From: Betaproteobacteria bacterium | Lineage (GTDB): Bacteria > Pseudomonadota > Gammaproteobacteria > Burkholderiales > Burkholderiaceae_C | DNA: 14,937 nucleotides | Direction: 5' to 3' | Assembly (NCBI GenBank): GCA_009923895.1 | Contig: RFSP01000018.1 | Location: 1 to 14,937, forward strand | In this document: piece after piece, positions 14,934-14,937 of the stretch | How the letters are laid out: each line of letters begins with the position of its first letter | Position numbering within the stretch: the stretch's first letter is position 1 | Notes under the pieces: generated by a model | What the model saw: only the letters and a program-made list of their open reading frames with translations | What the model was told of the DNA's origin: nothing | Database searches by the model: none | Program-made: the position numbers and the translations under genes

Positions 14934-14937
14934 GGGC

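Overview
The window reads as chromosomal DNA from a high-GC betaproteobacterium. Burkholderiales, and Comamonadaceae in particular, is my best guess, from the family content, the heavy use of TTG for Leu and the MarR/NodT/EmrA/EmrB gene order. That is inference from style, not a taxonomic search. The DNA is almost entirely coding. The longest gene-free stretch is only 67 nt (467-533), so there is no unexplained gap over 300 bases. I see no tRNA, rRNA, CRISPR array, insertion sequence or phage gene.

Left two thirds (1-9723): a catabolic or scavenging cluster. An IclR-family regulator, cut by the left edge, runs leftward from 466. Divergently, seven genes run rightward: a secreted penicillin-acylase-type Ntn hydrolase (534-3008), a periplasmic dipeptide/oligopeptide-binding protein (3037-4701), two OppD/OppF-type ATPases (4751-5725, 5712-6743), a DppB-type permease (6740-7705), the remains of a DppC-type permease (about 7648-8229) and an amidase-signature hydrolase (8248-9723). 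Spacings are short or overlapping, so this looks like one operon. The inferred logic is that the acylase cuts an N-acylated compound outside the cytoplasm, the ABC system imports a product, and the amidase processes it inside. The 467-533 gap holds two matching GTTC-N8-GAAC boxes that sit on a good sigma70-like promoter for iclR.

The most striking feature is at about 7643-7653. The end of dppB and the first third of dppC are missing, apparently through a deletion of roughly 0.35-0.4 kb. DppB reads into the wrong frame and DppC lacks its first two membrane segments, so the importer should be inactive unless this is an assembly error.

Right third (9777-14937, all leftward): a MarR-type regulator, a NodT-type outer-membrane lipoprotein, an EmrA/HlyD adaptor and an EmrB-type 14-TM transporter. 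The first three junctions are joined by 4-nt overlaps or nearly so, and emrB follows after 22 nt. Together they form a complete tripartite drug-efflux operon. A small GNAT-fold (NATD1-like) protein gene follows 22 nt after emrB. A palindrome at the far right edge is a candidate MarR operator. Between the two converging operons lies a four-copy 14-bp tandem repeat (9743-9798) that forms the last codons and stop of the acetyltransferase gene and can fold into a hairpin.

Overall, the gene families are known. I do not see a clearly new type of system. The items worth a second look are the permease deletion, the tandem operator with a near-leaderless iclR transcript, the 14-bp array, and the undefined substrate of the acylase/importer/amidase cluster.
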